Shown piece by piece: positions 52,751-60,962 of a stretch of DNA of 64,000 nt. The notes below the pieces were generated by a model that saw only the letters and a program-made list of their open reading frames with translations, did no database searches and was not told where the DNA came from. The stretch comes from Nocardia aurea (lineage in GTDB: Bacteria; Actinomycetota; Actinomycetes; Mycobacteriales; Mycobacteriaceae), in contig NZ_QCYJ01000005.1 of the NCBI RefSeq assembly GCF_003123685.1, forward strand, positions 496,001 through 560,000. Direction: 5' to 3'. Every line of letters starts with the position of its first letter. Position 1 is the stretch's first letter. A program made the position numbers and the translations under genes.

Positions 52751-53797
52751 TCATCCATTGGCCGCACCCCAACGCACAGCCGCCGCCGCCGCGAAATCGC
52801 CCGCGTGCGCGAAGGCCGACAACAGCACCACCGATCCGTTGCGCAGTCCGCCCGCCCTGTTCGTGACATCGAGGGTGACGGGAATGCCTGCGGCGAAAAG
52901 GTTTCCGCAGGTGTCGAAGGTGTCGGGATGACGTTCGGCGGGCAGTTCGAGCGCGTCGTGCCAGTTGCGCAGGAACAGCCGGTTGGGCTGGTTGGTGACG
53001 AAGGTATCGATATCGCGGCCCTTCACCCCGATCCGATCGCACACCGCGAGCGCTACTTCCGGGACCAGTCGGTTACCGCGCGCGAACACCTTGGTGACCT
53101 TGGATTCGGTGAAGCTGACGCAGCCCTGCCCCTCGCCCGGCTCCCAGTATTTGCGGTCGCTGTTGGTCGAGAAATCCATATCGCCCGCGAATTCGGGATA
53201 GGTGCGGGATTCGATATCGAGAATCGGCGCGCTGTCGTCCTTGACGAGCAGTCCGACCCCGCACCCGTCGCCCGGCACGGGGGCCTGGGCGAGTTTGCGT
53301 ATGTCGCTCTGCGTGAACACCGGTCCGGCGCAGTTCTGGGTCGCCACGATCAGCGCGGTGCGCGCGTCGGTGGTCTGCAACACCATGCGCGCGATCGACA
53401 TCATGTGCACGAAGGCCGCGCACCCGCCGTTGTGCACGTCGTAGACGAAACTCGGGCGGGCACCGAGCCGCCGGGCGATCTCGGGCCCGGCGCCGAGTAC
53501 CGGATTGTCCGGCAGTTGGGTGTGGGTGATCAGCACATCGATATTCGACGCGAAATCGGACCCGTGCCGGTCGATCAGCGGGGCGACGGCGCGTTCGGCC
53601 ATATCCACCGCGGTCTCGTCGCGCGCCACGTGGTGGCGTCCCGACGGCGAGCGGAACATGACGTTCTTCGCCATCCGGTCCGAACGCGAGAACTGGGTGA
53701 AGTATTCGGTGCCGACCGGTTCGCCGGGCAGATAGCTCGACACGTCGACGAGACTGACGGTGGGCAGCCCGAAGGTGTCGGGGTTGCGGGGATCCAT
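52751..53797 (-). CDS. KAS III-like acyltransferase with His-to-Asn substitution
   Basis: 348 residues of the 3-oxoacyl-ACP synthase III fold. The acyl-carrying Cys126 is in HNGGCAAF and the conserved Asn299 in TCGNLFAAG, but the usual catalytic His of the HQAN motif is replaced: FVTNQPN has Asn269. GDGCGVGLLV matches the GDGAGA turn. Since His and Asn together promote malonyl decarboxylation, this enzyme may transfer or condense an acyl group without it. ATG 53797 starts 2 nt after the SRPBCC stop. Part of the ThDP-SRPBCC-KAS-aminotransferase operon. Confidence 0.85.
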   Translation of the reverse strand: MDPRNPDTFGLPTVSLVDVSSYLPGEPVGTEYFTQFSRSDRMAKNVMFRSPSGRHHVARDETAVDMAERAVAPLIDRHGSDFASNIDVLITHTQLPDNPVLGAGPEIARRLGARPSFVYDVHNGGCAAFVHMMSIARMVLQTTDARTALIVATQNCAGPVFTQSDIRKLAQAPVPGDGCGVGLLVKDDSAPILDIESRTYPEFAGDMDFSTNSDRKYWEPGEGQGCVSFTESKVTKVFARGNRLVPEVALAVCDRIGVKGRDIDTFVTNQPNRLFLRNWHDALELPAERHPDTFDTCGNLFAAGIPVTLDVTNRAGGLRNGSVVLLSAFAHAGDFAAAAAVRWGAANG

Positions 53798-53799
53798 GG

Positions 53800-54459
53800 T
53801 CACTTCATCCATTCGGGTGTGAGCGGCAGGCCGTGGGCGGCGCGGTACTCGCAGATCGCCTTGAGGTTGTCCATTTCGAGTTGGTGTCCGGCGGAGAACA
53901 TGTCCCAGAAGTCGCCGACCCAGACCGGCCGTTTCGGCGGGGCGGTTTCCGGATAGGGGTTCTCGTCGTAGAAGGGGTGCTTGCAGTTGTTCCAGAGCAC
54001 CACCGACCCGGGCTTGTTGAACACCACCTGAGCGTCGATGACGCGCATAAGGTAGATCATCCAGAGGTGTTTGCCCTGGTCCCAGGCGCAGTGGTAGTCC
54101 ACGGTCATGGCGTCGGGATTGGCGACGGTCCTGGTGTAGATCTCGGTGGCGTCGCCGAGCCGGTCGTAGGCCAGCCAGAGACCGGGTTCGTCGGTTTCGA
54201 CGAATCCGCGCAGGCTGTAGGTCCATTCCTCGAGCGACCTGGTGTCGGAGAGATATTCGTAGACCTCACGCGGCGGCGCCGCGATATACGCCTGGACCGG
54301 GCAGTACTCACCGAAGACCTGGTCGTGCGGATACACCGACCGGAGCATGTCCACGATGATCGGCGTGGTCGCGTCCTTGTCGGAGTTCTCGATACGTAGC
54401 ACCCCGGGCACCACGTCTTCGGGGATATCGCTGAGGGCGGGCAGCGCGCTGATGGTCAC
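53800..54459 (-). CDS. SRPBCC-family protein (cyclase/aromatase-like fold)
   Basis: 219 residues. A START/SRPBCC domain (about 45-160) has QAYIAAPPREVYEYLSDTRSLEEWTYSLRGFVETDE and VDYHCAWDQGKHLWMIYLMRV, typical of the helix-grip ligand cavity used by polyketide cyclases and related binding proteins. A C-terminal extension with FYDENPYPE and WVGDFWDMFSAGHQLEMDNL is not standard. AGGAGG lies 5 nt before GTG 54459, which overlaps the ThDP-enzyme stop by 4 nt. Likely shapes or carries the pathway intermediate. Confidence 0.78.
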   Translation of the reverse strand: MTISALPALSDIPEDVVPGVLRIENSDKDATTPIIVDMLRSVYPHDQVFGEYCPVQAYIAAPPREVYEYLSDTRSLEEWTYSLRGFVETDEPGLWLAYDRLGDATEIYTRTVANPDAMTVDYHCAWDQGKHLWMIYLMRVIDAQVVFNKPGSVVLWNNCKHPFYDENPYPETAPPKRPVWVGDFWDMFSAGHQLEMDNLKAICEYRAAHGLPLTPEWMK

Positions 54460-56138
54460 GGGTTCCTCCTGAGGGATTCGAGGGATGTCAGGAACGGGAC
54501 GAAAGGCGGGATCTCGTCGGGATCGCATTCGATCGAGAGGAACGAGGGTCCCTCGGTGTCGAGGCAACGGCCGAGCGCTTCGGTGAGTTCGGCGGAATCG
54601 CGGACGGAGAAGGCGGGCAGTTCCGGGAACATCGCGCCGACCCCTTCGCCCAACTGCGACGGGCGGAAACGGTTGAAGCTGTAGCGATCCCGGTAGAAGA
54701 GCTGTTCTCGGGTGAGACACATGGCGTGCGCGTTGTTGTTGAGCACGACGAAGGTGACGGGCAGTTGGTGCTCGACGGCGGTGTGCACTTCCATGCCGTG
54801 CATGAAGAACGCGCCGTCGCCCGCGATGACCACGGTGCGGCGCGGGCCGTTCGGGCCGCGTCCGCGCGCGAACGCCGACCCGATCCCCGCGCCGAAGGCG
54901 TAACCCATCCCGCCCATACCGAGCGCGACCACGAACCGGCCGCCGCGTGGCACCCGCAGGTGGTGCACGACGGCCGAACCGGTATTGCCCGCGTCGGCGA
55001 AGACATCGGTGCCCGCGGGCAGCGCGGCGTCGATGGCTTCGACCACTTCCCGATAGCGCAGTCCAGGCCCCTGTGCGGCGGGCACGTCCAGAACTGTCAG
55101 CGGGGCGGCTGGTCGATCGTCGACAGGTGTTGCCGCACCGGCGAATTCGGTGGCGATGGCCTCGAGTGTGGCGGCCAGGTCGGTGCTGTAGGCGTGGGTC
55201 GCGGGCAGGTGCGGAGGCTGAATCCCGATGCTGGCGACCGGGGTGTCGGCGAGCAGACCGGCCAGGCCCGCACCCGCCATCACCGGCATAGGTGTGCCGA
55301 CGAGCAGGCACAGCGCCGCCGAGCGCAGCGCCGCGGCCAGTTCGGGATGTCCCATACTGCCCGCGACGCCGCAGAAACCGGGATCGGTGTTGTCGTAGGC
55401 GTCCTTGGCGTCCGGAGTCACACCGACAGGAGCGTCCAATACCGCTGCCAGCGTTGCTAATTCGGCGCGCGCGTCATCGCGGGCCACCTGATCGCCCGCG
55501 ATGATGACGATTTTGCCGGTGCGTCTGGCTTCGGCGAGTGCCGCACGCACCCGGGCCGACCCGGGTCGGTCCTCGCGGTGGGTGCGCGGCGGCATCCGGA
55601 ACGGTGGGCTCGCGATCTCGGACTGCTGCACGTCTTTGGGCAGCAGGAGCACGGCGGGTCCACCGCGCTCGGCCGCGTCGACCGCCTTGGTCAACAGGTC
55701 GGGCAGTTCGGTGGCGTGCTCGACGCGAGCACAGAACCGGCTGATCTCGCCGAAGAGCCGGGTGGCGTCGATGGTGCCCGCGAGTCCGCTGGAGTCCTGG
55801 AAGGCTCCTTTGCCTTCCAGCGTGGTCGGCGGCTGTCCGATCAGGGCCAGTACCGGTACTCGCGAGGCATACGATTCGGCAAGTCCGGCAACGAGATTCA
55901 TCGCACCGCCGCCCGATGTCGCGGCCACGACGCCGAGTCGTGCTGTGCTGCGGGCATATCCGTCGGCCATGGTGGCCGCCGAGAACTCGTGTTTGGCGAT
56001 CACCCCGGTGACGGCGTCGGGCGCGTCGAAGACCGCGTCGTACAGATCCTCGATATTGGCTCCGTCGACACCGAAGATATGACGCGCTCCCGCGGTCGAT
56101 ACCGCCTGAACCAGGTAATCCACGACTCTGCTCGGCAT
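54456..56138 (-). CDS. ThDP-dependent enzyme (acetolactate-synthase-like)
   Basis: 560 residues with the three-domain ThDP decarboxylase/carboligase plan. The N-terminal domain carries the catalytic Glu51 (AKHEFSAATMADGYAR); the middle domain is FAD/nucleotide-like (about 190-330) and the C-terminal domain has the ThDP motif GDGAFFMHGMEVHTAVEHQLPVTFVVLNNN. Likely substrates are 2-keto acids, giving acyloin or acyl-anion transfer. It is the first gene of the four-gene operon; ATG 56138 follows AAGGAGCG, and the 199-bp upstream region is shared with the divergent EXLDI gene. Confidence 0.88.
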   Translation of the reverse strand: MPSRVVDYLVQAVSTAGARHIFGVDGANIEDLYDAVFDAPDAVTGVIAKHEFSAATMADGYARSTARLGVVAATSGGGAMNLVAGLAESYASRVPVLALIGQPPTTLEGKGAFQDSSGLAGTIDATRLFGEISRFCARVEHATELPDLLTKAVDAAERGGPAVLLLPKDVQQSEIASPPFRMPPRTHREDRPGSARVRAALAEARRTGKIVIIAGDQVARDDARAELATLAAVLDAPVGVTPDAKDAYDNTDPGFCGVAGSMGHPELAAALRSAALCLLVGTPMPVMAGAGLAGLLADTPVASIGIQPPHLPATHAYSTDLAATLEAIATEFAGAATPVDDRPAAPLTVLDVPAAQGPGLRYREVVEAIDAALPAGTDVFADAGNTGSAVVHHLRVPRGGRFVVALGMGGMGYAFGAGIGSAFARGRGPNGPRRTVVIAGDGAFFMHGMEVHTAVEHQLPVTFVVLNNNAHAMCLTREQLFYRDRYSFNRFRPSQLGEGVGAMFPELPAFSVRDSAELTEALGRCLDTEGPSFLSIECDPDEIPPFVPFLTSLESLRRNP

Positions 56139-56306
56139 GGGCGCTCCTTCCAGCAGCGACACTCCTGACGGCGTTGCGCGCTCGTCGGACCAATTGCCTT
56201 GTACACGAGGGATACGGTGCAGCTCGGCGAGTGGTTCAACGTTGTCGAAAACTTTCGTAGACGACTTCTCGGTGGGTCGCCGACGGCCGGAAAAGTCCCT
56301 CTTGCA

Positions 56307-56331
56307 ATGTACGTATACATCTACGTATAGT
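56307..56331 (+). promoter_or_regulatory. candidate operator and leaderless promoter of the EXLDI gene
   Basis: ATGTA-CGTA-TACAT (56307-56320) is a perfect 5-bp inverted repeat. TACGTATA occurs twice (56310-56317 and 56322-56329), the second overlapping the TATAGT -10 box (56326-56331) 6 nt before ATG 56338. It is a probable autoregulatory site. Confidence 0.5.
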
Positions 56332-56337
56332 GGGTTC

Positions 56338-56856
56338 ATGCCGAACAAGACGATCTACGTTTCCGACGACGATCTCCCCCTGTTCCAGCGGGCGCAGGAG
56401 CTGGTCGGCGGTAACCTCTCCGGCGCGGTGACCACGGCGCTGCGCCGTCTCATCGAAGTGGAGGAGGGCCGGCAGGAGGGTTTCGAGGAGACCATTCTCC
56501 GGGTCGGGCACAACGGGGTCAGGCAGGTGCGGTTCTCCGGTGCGCTGCTCGGCGAGTGGAGCGACCAGAACGAGACCCGGATGGAACATGTCCGGGTGTA
56601 CCGCACCCGCAAGGGCAAGATCGCGATGCACGCCCAGTACTCGAACTGGGTGGACTACCCGACCGATGCCAAGAACTGGCTCAGCGACCTCAAGAACTGG
56701 CGTCGCATGCTCGGTGTGGGTGAACAGGACTGGGGCGACTTCCTTTTCGAGGTGGTCGACACGGTGGCGGATCTGAAAGGCAAGATCCCGGACAAGCTCT
56801 ACGAACGGGTCGTGAGCATCGCCGACCGGCCTCCGGTGGAGGATCTCGACATCTGA
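56338..56856 (+). CDS. EXLDI-family protein (RHH-like regulator)
   Basis: 172 residues ending in EDLDI, the motif that names the EXLDI family (TIGR04342), usually encoded beside drug-type ABC exporters. The N-terminal 45 residues (KTIYVSDDDLPLFQRAQELVGGNLSGAVTTALRRLIEVEEG) look like a ribbon-helix-helix DNA-binding domain. The remainder is a beta-rich domain (FSGALLGEW, VYRTRKGKIAMHAQYSNW) and a tail. ATG 56338 lies 6 nt after a -10 box embedded in repeats. It precedes the DrrAB exporter genes and probably represses them. Confidence 0.88.
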   Translation: MPNKTIYVSDDDLPLFQRAQELVGGNLSGAVTTALRRLIEVEEGRQEGFEETILRVGHNGVRQVRFSGALLGEWSDQNETRMEHVRVYRTRKGKIAMHAQYSNWVDYPTDAKNWLSDLKNWRRMLGVGEQDWGDFLFEVVDTVADLKGKIPDKLYERVVSIADRPPVEDLDI

Positions 56857-56950
56857 CCCGTCGGGCCGAAAGGCCTTCTCGGACAACGTAACAACACATA
56901 TCCGACCTCACCGCGACGTCCCCCAGGGGGCGTTGTCGATCAAACATGCT

Positions 56951-56976
56951 CTTATACGCATCAATGTATGTATTGG
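56951..56976 (+). promoter_or_regulatory. TAC/GTA-rich site before the exporter genes
   Basis: The AT-rich segment CTTATACGCATCAATGTATG and the following TATTGG resemble the TACGTATA elements in front of the EXLDI gene. It lies in the 130-bp gap before the ATPase gene and may be a second EXLDI operator or an internal promoter. Confidence 0.35.
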
Positions 56977-56986
56977 AAGGAAGATC

Positions 56987-57955
56987 ATGGTCAACGGGCA
57001 TCAAGCACCCGCGATCTCGGCGCTCGGCCTGCGCAAGGCCTACGGCGACCACACGGTGCTCGACGGCATCGATCTCACGGTTCCCCGGGGCAGCATCTTC
57101 TCGCTGCTCGGCCCCAACGGCGCGGGCAAGACCACCACCGTGCAGATCCTGTCCACCCTGATCAGGGCGGACGGCGGCGAAATCCGCGTCGGTGGACACG
57201 ATCTCGCCTCCGATCCGCGTTCGGTACGCGGTGTCATCGGGGTGACGGGGCAGTTCGCGGCGGTCGACGAACTGCTTACCGGACGGGAGAACCTGCTCCT
57301 GATGGGCGATCTGCACCACCTGCCGCGCCGCGAGAGCAAGCGACTGGCCGCCGATCTGCTGGCCCGCTTCGATCTGGTCGAAGCCGCTGACAAGGTGGCG
57401 AGCACCTACTCCGGCGGTATGACCAGGCGGCTCGACCTGGCGATGACCCTGGTCGGCGATCCGCGGATCATCTTCCTCGACGAGCCGACCACCGGACTCG
57501 ATCCGCGCAGCAGGCGCACCATGTGGGAGATCATCCGAGGCCTGGTCGACGACTACGGCGTCACCGTCTTCCTCACCACCCAGTACCTCGAGGAAGCCGA
57601 CCAACTCGCCGACCGGATCGCGGTGCTCGACAACGGCCGCCTGGTCGCCGAGGGCACGGCCGCCGAGCTGAAACGGCTGGTTCCCGGCGGTCATATCCGC
57701 CTGCGATTCGCCGACCGCGCCGGACTGGAGGCCGCCGCGCGCTCCCTGGGCGACGGCGCCCGCGAGGACGGGAGCGAGGAGTTCACCCTGGCTGTCCCGA
57801 GCGACGGCGGTGTCGCGGCCCTGCGCGCCGTACTCGACCGTCTCGACGCCGATCAGGTCGCCGTCGAAGGCCTGGCCGTGCACACCCCGAATCTCGACGA
57901 CGTATTCCTCACCCTCACCGGACATTCCACGACCGACAAGGAGACCGCGGCATGA
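56987..57955 (+). CDS. DrrA-type ABC exporter ATPase
   Basis: 322-residue ATPase of the daunorubicin-resistance class. Walker A GPNGAGKTT (about 42-50), GQFAAVDELLTGRENL, signature YSGGMTRRLDLAMTL, Walker B IIFLDEPTTGLDPRSRRTMW and the DrrA C-terminal domain ending LDDVFLTLTG. ATG 56987 follows GGAAGGAAG; the frame starting at 56933 includes only AT-rich promoter sequence. The stop overlaps the permease ATG by 4 nt. With the permease it should export a lipophilic small molecule, perhaps the product of the divergent operon. Confidence 0.95.
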   Translation: MVNGHQAPAISALGLRKAYGDHTVLDGIDLTVPRGSIFSLLGPNGAGKTTTVQILSTLIRADGGEIRVGGHDLASDPRSVRGVIGVTGQFAAVDELLTGRENLLLMGDLHHLPRRESKRLAADLLARFDLVEAADKVASTYSGGMTRRLDLAMTLVGDPRIIFLDEPTTGLDPRSRRTMWEIIRGLVDDYGVTVFLTTQYLEEADQLADRIAVLDNGRLVAEGTAAELKRLVPGGHIRLRFADRAGLEAAARSLGDGAREDGSEEFTLAVPSDGGVAALRAVLDRLDADQVAVEGLAVHTPNLDDVFLTLTGHSTTDKETAA

Positions 57956-58725
57956 GCGCCTCGACCCGTGTACTGACCGACTCGGCGACCATGCTGCGGC
58001 GGAATCTGCTGCACGCCAAGCGTTATCCGAGTATGACCTTCAGCGTCGTGCTGATGCCGGTCGTCCTGCTGCTGATCTTCAACTACGTCTTCGGCGGCGC
58101 GTTGGAGAAATCCTCCGGCGGCAACTACATCGACTATCTCGCCCCCGGCATGCTGCTGATGATTCCGGCGTACCTGACGGTGTCGGTGGCGGTCTCGATC
58201 GCCACCGACAGCAGCAAGGGCATCGTCAACAGGTTCCGGACCATGGATATCGCGCCGTCGTCCATGCTGACCGGACATGTCATCGGCACCCTGATCCAGG
58301 GCATCATCGGCAGCGTGATCATGCTGCTCGTCGCACTGGCGATCGGGTTCAGGCCGGACGCGAACCCGATGGAATGGGTCGCCGTGCTCGGACTGATCGC
58401 ACTGGTCGTGCTGTCGTTCAGCTGGTTGTCGGTGGCCCTCGGCCTGCTGTCGCCGAATCCCGAGGGCGCGAGCAATATGTTGTTCCCCGTCGTCCTGCTG
58501 CCCTTCCTCGGCAGCGGACTCGTCGCCACCGAGACCATGCCGGTCGGCCTGCGCCAGTTCGCCGAATACCAGCCGTTCACCCCGTTCACCGAGACGATTC
58601 GGGGACTGCTGATGGGAACCGAGATCGGCAACAACGGCTACCTGTCGATCGGGTGGGGCGTCGTGATCGGAGTCGGCGGTTACCTGTGGGCGAAATCCGT
58701 CTTCGCCGAGCAGACCTCACGCTGA
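57952..58725 (+). CDS. DrrB-type ABC-2 exporter permease
   Basis: 257-residue membrane subunit with six helices of the ABC-2 fold. The N-terminus RRNLLHAKRYPSMTFSVVLMPVVLLLIFNYVFGGAL and the segment GNYIDYLAPGMLLMIPAYLT are DrrB-like; MDIAPSSMLTGHVIG and YQPFTPFTETIRGLL are also conserved. Coupled to DrrA by ATGA overlap. A strong terminator follows. Confidence 0.93.
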   Translation: MSASTRVLTDSATMLRRNLLHAKRYPSMTFSVVLMPVVLLLIFNYVFGGALEKSSGGNYIDYLAPGMLLMIPAYLTVSVAVSIATDSSKGIVNRFRTMDIAPSSMLTGHVIGTLIQGIIGSVIMLLVALAIGFRPDANPMEWVAVLGLIALVVLSFSWLSVALGLLSPNPEGASNMLFPVVLLPFLGSGLVATETMPVGLRQFAEYQPFTPFTETIRGLLMGTEIGNNGYLSIGWGVVIGVGGYLWAKSVFAEQTSR

Positions 58726-58736
58726 TCACGTGACGA

Positions 58737-58771
58737 AACGATCCCCGGCGAGTGAATCGCCGGGGATCGTT
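58737..58771. terminator. bidirectional terminator after drrB
   Basis: A perfect 15-bp stem (58737-58751 with 58757-58771) around a 5-nt loop lies between the convergent permease and anti-sigma genes. Confidence 0.75.
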
Positions 58772-58785
58772 GTCGTGCACCGGGA

Positions 58786-59532
58786 TCAGACCGACGCGGA
58801 GAGAACGACTCGGCCCGAACTCAGCGACTTGATCTGCACACTGCTGATCTGGTCCGGTGGCAGGTCGATCGTGCTGTCCACGGTCAGGACGGTGTCCGGT
58901 CCGGCGGGCCACTGGCTCACGTCGAACGCCCGACCGTCCTTGCTGTTGACGATCAGCCCGAAATTCCAGCTGTAGTTGTAGCCACCCGGCGCGTAAGTGC
59001 AGGTCATCACGACGCGGGTACGCCCGGCGTCGGTCACGATCTTCACATCCGCCGATACCGGGGTCGGTTCGAGCGGTTCCATCGCGCGTTCGGCGAACAC
59101 CACCTGATCGGTGGTCGCGGGCTCGTCGGTCGACACCAGCGAGGTGGCGATGGGAATGCTGATGACCGCCGCCGCGGCAGCCGCGAGCAGCGCACCCCCC
59201 GCCGCCGTCCACCGGCCGCGTCTACGCCTGCGTTCGGCCGCGTCGGCCAGACGCGGCAGCAATTCGGGAACCGGCGGGATATCCGATTCGGCCGACGGCT
59301 GTTCGGGCGAATCCAGCATCGCCATCGCCGTCTCGGTGTCGACGAGGGAGAGCATGCCCGGCAAGCCCGCCAATTCGGCCACGGCCGCCTGGCATTCGGG
59401 GCAGTGCGCGAGGTGCTCCTCGTATTCCTGGCGCTCGGTTCGGCTGAGGGAGCCGAGCACGTACGGCGCATCCCACGTGGCGTAGCCGTCGGTCTTCGAT
59501 CCCGACATACTCCCGCCTGCGATCTCCGTCAT
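58786..59532 (-). CDS. anti-sigma factor, RskA/RslA-like
   Basis: 248-residue membrane anti-sigma factor. The N-terminal zinc-binding domain has HLAHCPECQ (H-x3-C-x2-C, about 40-48), which holds the sigma factor in the cytoplasm. One transmembrane helix (about 108-128) is followed by an exported RskA-type domain (about 140-248) with YNYSWNFGLIVNSKDG. Size and order match M. tuberculosis RslA, whose zinc site releases SigL on oxidation. It overlaps the sigma gene by 4 nt. Confidence 0.9.
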   Translation of the reverse strand: MTEIAGGSMSGSKTDGYATWDAPYVLGSLSRTERQEYEEHLAHCPECQAAVAELAGLPGMLSLVDTETAMAMLDSPEQPSAESDIPPVPELLPRLADAAERRRRRGRWTAAGGALLAAAAAAVISIPIATSLVSTDEPATTDQVVFAERAMEPLEPTPVSADVKIVTDAGRTRVVMTCTYAPGGYNYSWNFGLIVNSKDGRAFDVSQWPAGPDTVLTVDSTIDLPPDQISSVQIKSLSSGRVVLSASV

Positions 59533-60140
59533 TTGTTCGTCACCCCCATCTCCTGTAGAGCCAGTCGTAGCGCCCGCATGCCGTAGTGCATTCGGGATTT
59601 CACCGTGCCCGGTGGAATATCGAGTTCCTCGGCGATCTGATGCGTGGAAAGTCCTCGGTAGTAGGCCCGCACGATCACCTCGCGGTGATCGGCGCTGAGT
59701 TTGCCGAGCGCGTCCGCGACGAGCCAGCCGTCGAGGGCACGGTCGGACTGGTCGGGCGTGGCCTGCTCGGGCGGGCTGTCGGTGCGGAATTCGCGCCTGC
59801 TGCGGGCGCTGCGATGCTCATCCACGGCGAGATTGCGCGCCACCGTGAACAGCCATGCCCTGGCCGATGTCGTCGACTGGTCGAGTACGTTCGGCCGTTG
59901 CCAGGCGCGCAGCAGTGTCTCCTGCACGATGTCCTCGGCCCGTCCCGGATCTCGTACCAGCCCGACCGTGTACCGCCAGAGCACCGCCGCGTGTTCGCGA
60001 TACAGCGCCTGCATCAGCTCGGAATTGTCGTCCGGGCGCGGCGTGCGCTGTCCGCGTTGTGTCAGTGCCCGCAGGCGTCCGGTCCGCGCCGGTGGTTCCG
60101 CGCCGGGCCGGCCGTCCAGCGGTCCCGATCTGTTCCCCAT
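59529..60140 (-). CDS. ECF sigma factor (SigL-like)
   Basis: 203-residue extracytoplasmic-function sigma factor. Region 2 (about 42-105) has LYREHAAVLWRYTVGLVRDPGRAEDIVQETLLRAWQRP and RAWLFTVARNLAVDEHR; region 4 (about 145-195) has LSADHREVIVRAYYRGLSTHQIAEELDIPPGTVKSRMHYGMRAL. The N-terminal 35 residues are a disordered Arg/Pro tail. The downstream anti-sigma gene is translationally coupled. By comparison with SigL it may control envelope genes; no matching promoter was searched. Confidence 0.93.
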   Translation of the reverse strand: MGNRSGPLDGRPGAEPPARTGRLRALTQRGQRTPRPDDNSELMQALYREHAAVLWRYTVGLVRDPGRAEDIVQETLLRAWQRPNVLDQSTTSARAWLFTVARNLAVDEHRSARSRREFRTDSPPEQATPDQSDRALDGWLVADALGKLSADHREVIVRAYYRGLSTHQIAEELDIPPGTVKSRMHYGMRALRLALQEMGVTNK

Positions 60141-60230
60141 CGAACCGCCTGATCAGTCGTCGCGTTTCATACTGTGTCTCCTTGTTCGTGGAGTACACGA
60201 GGCCGGGCCCGGGCCGGTTCAACGCGGATG

Positions 60231-60875
60231 TCAATTGCGTTCGAGTTCGATCGGGTGGGTGGCGAGCAGCGAGAGCGGCAGCGGCTGCCTGCGCAGCACA
60301 TCGGCCCACAGATCCGCGCGATCGGCGCTGATCGGGTCCGAAGGCAGCGCGGACACCACGATCCAGTCGTTGTTCTGCAATTCGCCTTCCAGCTGCCCGA
60401 ACGTCCAGCCCGCGTAGCCCGCGAAAACACGAAGCCCCTCCAGCAGCGGGGCGATCCGCTCGGGATCGGCGTCGAGATCGACCAGCACCACCCGGCCGTC
60501 GATCCGGCGCAGACCGGGCACGCCCTGGATCGACACGCCGACGCGCAGCGTGCCGAGGCACAGTGCCGCCTCGCGTTTGACCGGACCGCCCACGAACAGC
60601 GTGGCGGGCGTCGCGGCGAGCTCGGACCAGCGGGGCAGCACATCCTCGACGGTCGCCTCGCTGGGGCGGTTCAGCACCACCCCGAGGCTTCCGCCCTCGT
60701 TGTGCTCGATGATGTACACGACGGTCCGCCGGAACGTGGCTTCGACCAGTTCGGTCGAGGAGACCAGCAGAGATCCCGCACGGACAACCTGTTCGCCCTG
60801 CCTGGCGTCTCGGCGGCGACGATCACCGTGCCCGCCGTGAGTTTGCCGTTCATCCGGTTCATCTCCGCGTGCCAC
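60231..60875 (-). CDS. YqgE/AlgH family protein
   Basis: 214-residue protein of the UPF0301 (YqgE/AlgH) family, close to M. tuberculosis Rv0038: VRAGSLLVSSTELVEATFRRTVVYIIEHNEGGSLGVVLNRP, LFVGGPVKREAALCL, DLDADPERIAPLL, GYAGWTFGQLEGEL and LLATHPIELERN. The family is widespread, cytoplasmic and of unclear function. The N-terminal 30 residues are basic and not conserved, so the start (ATG 60875) is only probable. It lies 90 bp downstream of the divergent acyltransferase start. Confidence 0.9.
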   Translation of the reverse strand: MARGDEPDERQTHGGHGDRRRRDARQGEQVVRAGSLLVSSTELVEATFRRTVVYIIEHNEGGSLGVVLNRPSEATVEDVLPRWSELAATPATLFVGGPVKREAALCLGTLRVGVSIQGVPGLRRIDGRVVLVDLDADPERIAPLLEGLRVFAGYAGWTFGQLEGELQNNDWIVVSALPSDPISADRADLWADVLRRQPLPLSLLATHPIELERN

Positions 60876-60948
60876 TCCGACATCATCGCAGCTGGATCGG
60901 CTTTCCGCACCGGTGGCCGTCCCGATCGTCCCGATAGCGCGGGCATCG

Positions 60949-60962
60949 TAGGCTCGGCGTTA
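60949..60962 (+). promoter_or_regulatory. leaderless -10 box of the acyltransferase
   Basis: TAGGCT at 60949-60954, 7 nt before ATG 60962. Confidence 0.6.
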
